Shown here piece by piece: positions 14,498 through 19,000 of a stretch of DNA of 19,000 nt (positions within the stretch are counted from its first letter, which is position 1; each line of letters opens with the position of its first letter). The DNA comes from Sporomusaceae bacterium (GTDB taxonomy: Bacteria; Bacillota; Negativicutes; DSM-13327), in assembly GCA_027492445.1 (NCBI GenBank), contig JAPUES010000100.1, forward strand, positions 1-19,000, in the 5' to 3' direction. The notes beneath the pieces are model-generated. The model was given only the letters and a program-made list of their open reading frames with translations. It made no database searches and was not told the DNA's origin. The position numbers were made by a program, and so were the translations under genes.

Positions 14498-16654
14498 ATG
14501 TTGAGGATGAAGACTTATAATGTGACTTATAGCGAAGATTACGACTTGGTCGCCTTTTGTCAAAAGGAAGGGATTGAGCAGGCTCCTAATGTTTTGGTTC
14601 AGGTATTCACAGGCTTTTGTGATTTGGAATATATAACGCAGGTGCAAGGGGCAATCGCAAAGGCAATGCCTTTAGCTAAAGTAATAGGTTCGAGTACTGC
14701 TTCTGAAATTTTAGATGGTAAAATCATTAGCAATACCTGTATACTAGCGATTAGTATTTTTGAAAAAACTCAAATTTCTACCCATCTCGTGCCTCATGAA
14801 GGGATTTGCCATTTTAATTCTGGTGAACGCTTAGCAAGGACGCTCTTTCGTCCTGATACGAAAGTATTAATTCTGTTTGGTGATGGACTTAATAGTAACG
14901 GCGAGGAAATTATTCAAGGGATTGATTCTGTCGATCAAAATGTCGTGGTGGCTGGTGGGCTGGCCGGTGACAATGATTTATTGATTCAAACCTTTGTATT
15001 TACAGAATCGGAGATTAGTGACTGCGGCGTAGTGGGTGCAGCATTACATAGTAAGGATTTATGTGTGTATACTACCTATAATTTTGACTGGGAACCCTTA
15101 GGTAAGCCTTTAAAGGTAACAGGAGCTGCACGCAATCATATTTATAGTATTGAGAATTTAACAGCAGTAGATGCTTTTGGAAAATACCTTGGTGAAGATT
15201 TTGCCAAAGGTCTTCCTTACACTGGACAAGAATATCCCCTAATGGCAGAACGGGAAGGGTCTATTATTTCGCGCCCTGTTATTGGACGTCTTGATAACGA
15301 CGGAGTAGTAGTCAATGCCAATATGAAGGTAGGGGAAACGGTCCGTTTTGGCTATGCTAACTTCAATACGGTACTAGAATCAGCAAGCAACATGCATAAA
15401 CAGCTAGAAAATCAGCCCATGGAAACAGTCTTTGTCTATTACTGTACGGCTCGTCTTGGATTTTTTAAATCTGCAGGGGTTACAGAAACCTTACCGAAAT
15501 ATTTTGATGTTCCTGTAAGCGGATTTTTTTCCTATGGTGAGTTTTCTCGTATGGGAAATCGCAATCAACTGGTTTGCCAGACAATGACCATTTTAGTATT
15601 ATCAGAAGATCCAAATGCTCGTGGTAAACGACGGGTAGAGACAGCTGGTGATATTAAAAATCCTCTTATGAGAGGAAATATGGCCTTATATAATCTGATT
15701 AAAGTAACGTCTAAGGAATTAGCAGATGCAAATACGGAATTAATAACCATGAATGAAGAATTGAATCAAGTCAATCAAGATTTAGCCTATGAAATTGAAG
15801 AACGAAAACAAGCAGAAGAACAATTGAAAAAAGCCAATACCGTCCTTCAGCATACGTTAGAAGAACTAAAAATAACCCAAGAGCATATGATTCGGTCTGA
15901 AAAAATGGCGTCTTTAGGAAATTTAGTAGCAGGTATGGCCCATGAGATTAATACTCCTGTTGGGATTAGTATAACGGCGTCCTCTCACTTGGAAAAAATA
16001 GCAGTAGAATTTAAAGGGTTGTGTCAGGGAGAAGAGGTCTCTTACGAAGAATTAGAAAGCTATTTAGATGATTTTATTCAGGCAGGCAAAATTATTGGGA
16101 GCAACTTACTTCGAGCAGCTCAATTAGTGAATAGTTTTAAGCAGGTATCGGTGGATCAATCCAGCGATGTACAACGCAAATTTAATGTACGGCAATATCT
16201 AGCTGAAATTATAATAAGCCTTCATCCTAAACTTAAGCAGACTCAGCACCAAATTATTGTGGAATGTGATGAGGATTTATATGTCAATAGTTACCCTGGG
16301 GCGTTGTATCAAATTGTAAGCAATTTGGTATTAAACTCTATTTACCATGCGTTTAGTGAAACGGTTGCAGGTGAGATGAAAATCAGTGCTAAGGCAAAGG
16401 ATTCTCTATTAGAACTTACATATCAAGACAATGGCAGCGGTATTGAAAAGAATATTGTAGATCAGGTTTTTGATCCGTTTTTCACAACCAAACGAGGGCA
16501 GGGGGGGACGGGCCTAGGTTTATTTATTGTGTATAATTTAGTTACACAAAAAATATTAGGTTCGATTGACTGTAAAAGCCAAGTGGGTGTAGGTACTCAG
16601 TTTGTTGTACAGATTCCCATGGATATTGATAAGGCTGTACGATTGGAGGGGTAA
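14498..16654 (+). CDS. FIST-domain sensor histidine kinase
   Basis: A 718-residue cytosolic sensor kinase with no membrane segment. Residues 25-220 form FIST N (VLVQVFTGFCDLEYI, GSSTASEI, FGDGLNSNGEEI, VVAGGLAGDND) and 220-380 FIST C (YPLMAEREGSIISRP, TVFVYYCTARLGFF, VSGFFSYGEFSRMG). FIST domains are predicted small-ligand sensors; amino acids have been proposed. A coiled coil (about 405-470) leads to a HisKA-type segment with the phosphorylated His482 in GMAHEINTPVG. The HATPase part has the N-box NLVLNSIYHAF, DNGSGI, DPFFTTKRGQGGTGLGL. The stop is 3 bases before the next gene, a response regulator whose ribosome binding site lies inside this one, so they are surely partners. GAGGG at 14492-14496 is very close to ATG 14498; ATG 14507 is an alternative. 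Confidence 0.93.
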   Translation: MLRMKTYNVTYSEDYDLVAFCQKEGIEQAPNVLVQVFTGFCDLEYITQVQGAIAKAMPLAKVIGSSTASEILDGKIISNTCILAISIFEKTQISTHLVPHEGICHFNSGERLARTLFRPDTKVLILFGDGLNSNGEEIIQGIDSVDQNVVVAGGLAGDNDLLIQTFVFTESEISDCGVVGAALHSKDLCVYTTYNFDWEPLGKPLKVTGAARNHIYSIENLTAVDAFGKYLGEDFAKGLPYTGQEYPLMAEREGSIISRPVIGRLDNDGVVVNANMKVGETVRFGYANFNTVLESASNMHKQLENQPMETVFVYYCTARLGFFKSAGVTETLPKYFDVPVSGFFSYGEFSRMGNRNQLVCQTMTILVLSEDPNARGKRRVETAGDIKNPLMRGNMALYNLIKVTSKELADANTELITMNEELNQVNQDLAYEIEERKQAEEQLKKANTVLQHTLEELKITQEHMIRSEKMASLGNLVAGMAHEINTPVGISITASSHLEKIAVEFKGLCQGEEVSYEELESYLDDFIQAGKIIGSNLLRAAQLVNSFKQVSVDQSSDVQRKFNVRQYLAEIIISLHPKLKQTQHQIIVECDEDLYVNSYPGALYQIVSNLVLNSIYHAFSETVAGEMKISAKAKDSLLELTYQDNGSGIEKNIVDQVFDPFFTTKRGQGGTGLGLFIVYNLVTQKILGSIDCKSQVGVGTQFVVQIPMDIDKAVRLEG

Positions 16655-16657
16655 CCT

Positions 16658-18220
16658 ATGAATGAGTACTGCGAAAAAAAGATTAAATGGCTGCGGAATG
16701 GCTCTGAGAAAAAAATCAAATTGCCAGGTCCCCAGGGAGTTTGGAAAGTATTAATTGTCGATGATGATTCTGAGGTGCATATCGTTACCAAAATGGTACT
16801 CAGCAGAGTTACCTTTGAAGATAAGAAAATTCGCTTCTTTAGTGCCTATTCTGGGGCAGAGGGAAAAAGAATATTAGAGGAAAATCCAGATATTGCCGTC
16901 ATTTTTCTTGACGTAGTGATGGAATCGGAGGATGCAGGTCTTCAGCTCGCCCGTTATATTCGGCATGAGATGAACAATCGGATGGTGCGTATTGTACTGC
17001 GCACGGGACATCCAGGACAAGCACCTAGTGAAAGCGTTATTATCGACTATGAAATTAATGATTATAAAGAAAAGACAGAGCTTACTACGCAAAAATTATA
17101 TACGAGTATGATTGTAGCGTTGCGTTCTTACCGAGATTTAGTTGCTATTGATAATAACCGTAAGGGCCTAAAAAAAGTAATTGAAGCTTCTGCTAGTATT
17201 TTTGAGCTCCAGTCCCTAGGGCGTTTTGCCACAGGAGTCTTGATTCAATTAGTAGCCCTTTTGCATTTAGAGCCAAGTGCCCTTTATTGTACGGAGTCCA
17301 TGTTTACAGTGGGGGAAAAAGGTGCAAATACCAATGAATTTTATATTTTAGCGGCGACAGGTGAATTCGAAAAGAACATTCAGAGCCAAGTAGCAGGAGT
17401 GGTATCGAAAGAGATAAAAGAATGTCTAGATGAAGCGTATCGGCTCAAGAAAAACTATTATACAGGCAATAGTATGGTTATCTATTGCGCTAGCCAACGA
17501 GGCGCTCAGCATCTGATTTATTTTGAAGGTGTTACTCATTTGACGGAAGTAGATAGTAATTTATTAGAGATATTTGCCGTCAATGTATCCGTCGCCTTGG
17601 AAAATATCTACTTGATGCAAGAACTAGAGGATGATCAAAAAGAAGTTATTTTTGCTTTAGTAGATGCCATGGAAACAAGAGCTTTAGAACCCGTATTCCA
17701 TGCCAAAAGGGTATCTGAAATTGTACGGATTCTGGCCCCCTATTGCGGCTTTGATGAACGAGAAGGGGCGGAGATTAGTTTAGCTGCTGCCATTCATGAT
17801 GTGGGGACCTTAGGAGTAGCCGATAATATTTTAAATAAAGTTGGCACCCTAAATGAAGCTGAATATGAGGAAATGAAAAAACATTCTCAAATTGGTCATC
17901 ATTTATTAAAGGCTAATAATCGTAAGAAACTTCATCGTGCAGCCGATCTTGCTTTGTTGCATCACGAACGGTATGATGGTAGTGGATATCCAGCTGGTTT
18001 AGCTGGTGAAGAGATTTCCTATGCTGGAAGATTGATTGCTGTAGCCGATGTATTTGATGCCTTGGGTAATCGACGGCCATACAGGGCCCCTTGGGCGCTA
18101 CCGGATATTATTGCGTATATGAAAGACCAAAGTGGTAAACACTTTGATCCCCAAATTGTGAAGATATTATTGGAACATATTGATGAAGTCGTTAGCGTAC
18201 GTACTGCTTTCCCTGATTGA
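16658..18220 (+). CDS. Response regulator with REC, DUF3369 and HD-GYP domains
   Basis: A 520-residue cytosolic output protein, partner of the FIST kinase. The receiver domain runs from VLIVDDDSEV to about residue 155 with Asp85 as phosphate acceptor (FLDVVME) and a GHPGQAP loop. A DUF3369 sensor-like linker follows to about 335, usual in this class. The HD-GYP domain starts near DDQKEVIFALVDAMETRA. It keeps HAKRV, His380-Asp381, HSQIGHHLL, HHERYDGSGYP (435-445) and IAVADVFDAL, but reads HDVGT instead of HDIGK and NKVG instead of NKPG. The Lys-to-Thr change may weaken catalysis, although the metal-binding His and Asp remain. It would hydrolyse c-di-GMP when phosphorylated, or act only by binding it. 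GGAGGGG inside the kinase end is its ribosome binding site. Confidence 0.93.
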   Translation: MNEYCEKKIKWLRNGSEKKIKLPGPQGVWKVLIVDDDSEVHIVTKMVLSRVTFEDKKIRFFSAYSGAEGKRILEENPDIAVIFLDVVMESEDAGLQLARYIRHEMNNRMVRIVLRTGHPGQAPSESVIIDYEINDYKEKTELTTQKLYTSMIVALRSYRDLVAIDNNRKGLKKVIEASASIFELQSLGRFATGVLIQLVALLHLEPSALYCTESMFTVGEKGANTNEFYILAATGEFEKNIQSQVAGVVSKEIKECLDEAYRLKKNYYTGNSMVIYCASQRGAQHLIYFEGVTHLTEVDSNLLEIFAVNVSVALENIYLMQELEDDQKEVIFALVDAMETRALEPVFHAKRVSEIVRILAPYCGFDEREGAEISLAAAIHDVGTLGVADNILNKVGTLNEAEYEEMKKHSQIGHHLLKANNRKKLHRAADLALLHHERYDGSGYPAGLAGEEISYAGRLIAVADVFDALGNRRPYRAPWALPDIIAYMKDQSGKHFDPQIVKILLEHIDEVVSVRTAFPD

Positions 18221-18240
18221 AAAAGTTACGAGCTATCTTA

Positions 18241-18268
18241 AAATTCCCCTACTTAGGGGAATTTTTTT
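18241..18268 (+). terminator. Rho-independent terminator after the FIST kinase operon
   Basis: AAATTCCCCTA at 18241-18251 pairs with TAGGGGAATTT at 18254-18264; the tight centre will open to a four-base loop. A run of T (18262-18268) follows the stem. It begins 20 bases after the stop. Confidence 0.88.
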
Positions 18269-18326
18269 ATTTACATATCGTTACCATATATAGTAAAATA
18301 ATTAACAAATGGAATTATATGTAAAT
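18269..18326. repeat. 10-bp inverted repeat flanking the promoter at 18270
   Basis: ATTTACATAT (18269-18278) and ATATGTAAAT (18317-18326) are exact reverse complements 38 bases apart. One arm covers the -35 and the other sits just before the ribosome binding site. It may be a pair of regulator sites or chance in AT-rich DNA. Confidence 0.4.
18270..18299 (+). promoter_or_regulatory. Promoter for the small membrane protein and amidase genes
   Basis: TTTACA at 18270-18275, an 18-base spacer and TAAAAT at 18294-18299, each 5/6 against sigma-A consensus. It begins right after the terminator and lies 45 bases before ATG 18344. Confidence 0.55.
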
Positions 18327-18343
18327 TTTAAAGGAGTGTAATT

Positions 18344-18490
18344 ATGGGAGAGAGGGAAAATAATCGACTAAGACTTAGCAGAGCGGCGAAGCGCCTTCCA
18401 GAGAAGGAAAAAATGGAGGATCTTAAACTGGGATTGGTTAGCTGTTTATTTATTGTGATGAGTATAACTCTCTATAATGTAAATCTATAA
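18344..18490 (+). CDS. 48-residue single-span membrane protein, unknown function
   Basis: A short gene read directly from the sequence: AAGGAG at 18331-18336 is 7 bases before the ATG, and a promoter-like element precedes it. The product starts with a strongly charged, basic region (MGERENNRLRLSRAAKRLPE, then KEKMEDLK) of about 28 residues. It ends with one hydrophobic helix (LGLVSCLFIVMSITLYNV), so it is probably anchored with its N-terminus in the cytoplasm (positive-inside rule). The stop lies 16 bases before the amidase start, and no terminator separates them, so the two are likely co-transcribed. I do not recognise a family. Good signals and an intact frame favour a real gene. Confidence 0.6.
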   Translation: MGERENNRLRLSRAAKRLPEKEKMEDLKLGLVSCLFIVMSITLYNVNL

Positions 18491-18506
18491 AAATAAGGAG
18501 AAAAAG

Positions 18507-19000
18507 ATGAAAATAGCAATCAATGCTGGTCATTCCCCTGGACTCGATAGTGGTGCAGTTGGATTGACAGGTCTACAAGAAGCGGTTGTTAACCAAGATA
18601 TTATGGGAAAAGTTGCTGCTTATTTACGTGCTGTTGCTTATGAGGTACTAGAGATCCAAGAAAATGTATTAAGTAAGATTACAGGGGCGTCTAATAATTT
18701 TGGGGCAGACTTATTTATATCTATTCACTGTAACGGTGCTATAGATCCAGCAGCTAGGGGAACAGAAACCTTTAGTTATTTAGTTGGTGGTGAGAGTGAA
18801 AAACTTGCCATTTGCATACAACAGCAAATTGTGGACAACCTAGGGACGGTAGACCGGGGCGTAAAGACGGGAAACTTTTATGTACTACGCCTTACCGATT
18901 GTCCTGCTGTCCTTGTAGAAACAGCTTTCATTACCAATGGTGAGGATGAAAAGCTCTTAGGGGATGAAAATATACGTGATCAATTTGCAGCCGCCATTGC
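18507..19000 (+). CDS. N-acetylmuramoyl-L-alanine amidase (Amidase_3), 3' end missing
   Basis: Zinc amidase that cuts the bond between muramic acid and the peptide stem of peptidoglycan. The reading frame runs off the right edge after 164 codons. Zinc ligands are visible as His9 (NAGHSPGLDSGAVG), Glu25 (GLQEAVVN) and His74 (SIHCNG), and the catalytic Glu138 lies in VETAFITN, so the active site looks complete and only a short tail is missing. There is no signal peptide: the catalytic fold starts at residue 2. It resembles the short, leaderless amidases found in spore-formers and phages rather than exported multidomain autolysins. AAGGAG at 18495-18500 is 6 bases before the ATG. The upstream 48-residue membrane protein may be linked to its delivery (inference). 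Confidence 0.9.
   Translation, partial: MKIAINAGHSPGLDSGAVGLTGLQEAVVNQDIMGKVAAYLRAVAYEVLEIQENVLSKITGASNNFGADLFISIHCNGAIDPAARGTETFSYLVGGESEKLAICIQQQIVDNLGTVDRGVKTGNFYVLRLTDCPAVLVETAFITNGEDEKLLGDENIRDQFAAAI

Noticed and set aside
1..19000. Mobile element, CRISPR array, toxin-antitoxin or phage-defence system
   Set aside because: No transposase, integrase, repeat-spacer array or defence domain was seen in any frame, and base composition is even across the window.

Overview
The window is ordinary chromosomal DNA of a low-GC, AT-rich Bacillota (Firmicutes). The style of the genes fits a Negativicutes or clostridial anaerobe: strong purine-rich ribosome binding sites, a ferrous-iron operon containing a DUF3793 protein, a DUF3343 protein, a CBS-containing family II pyrophosphatase, an NAD-dependent ligase next to pcrA, and many c-di-GMP and two-component genes. 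The assignment below phylum level is inference. I see no tRNA, rRNA, CRISPR array, insertion sequence, integrase or phage module.

Layout. (1) 1-452: 3' part of a DedA/TVP38-like membrane protein. (2) 632-889: a small STAS-like protein. (3) 923-4930: an iron-uptake operon, reading from a large palindrome with a Fur-box-like core (centre 946) through a DUF3793 protein, feoA, feoB and a flavodoxin. A second, weaker Fur-like site lies between feoA and feoB. FeoB carries an unusual charged insert of about 115 residues. (4) 5122-6822: a membrane GGDEF diguanylate cyclase followed 18 bases later by a stand-alone HD-GYP phosphodiesterase, so c-di-GMP synthesis and breakdown are encoded together. (5) 6961-7755, minus strand: a TtcA-like PP-loop tRNA thiolation enzyme. 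(6) 7943-9861: CBS-DRTGG manganese pyrophosphatase and a DUF3343 protein, ending at a clear terminator. (7) 9984-14383: pcrA then ligA, separated by a terminator and an imperfect palindrome centred on a TATAAT. (8) 14498-18220: a FIST-domain histidine kinase coupled to a response regulator with REC, DUF3369 and HD-GYP domains, ending at a strong terminator. (9) 18344-19000: a 48-residue single-span membrane protein, then an N-acetylmuramoyl-L-alanine amidase cut by the window edge.

How the genes work together. The iron operon looks like one Fur-controlled unit: FeoA and FeoB import Fe(II), the flavodoxin is a typical low-iron substitute for ferredoxin, and the cysteine-rich DUF3793 protein is an uncharacterised partner. 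Two separate loci feed c-di-GMP signalling: a GGDEF and HD-GYP pair at 5122-6822, and a ligand-sensing FIST kinase with an HD-GYP output at 14498-18220. The HD-GYP output has an altered HD motif (HDVGT rather than HDIGK). The rest is housekeeping (DNA repair and replication, pyrophosphate hydrolysis, tRNA modification, cell wall). I found no wholly new system. The best leads are the DUF3793 protein inside the iron operon, the FeoB insert, and the FIST kinase with its degenerate HD-GYP partner.
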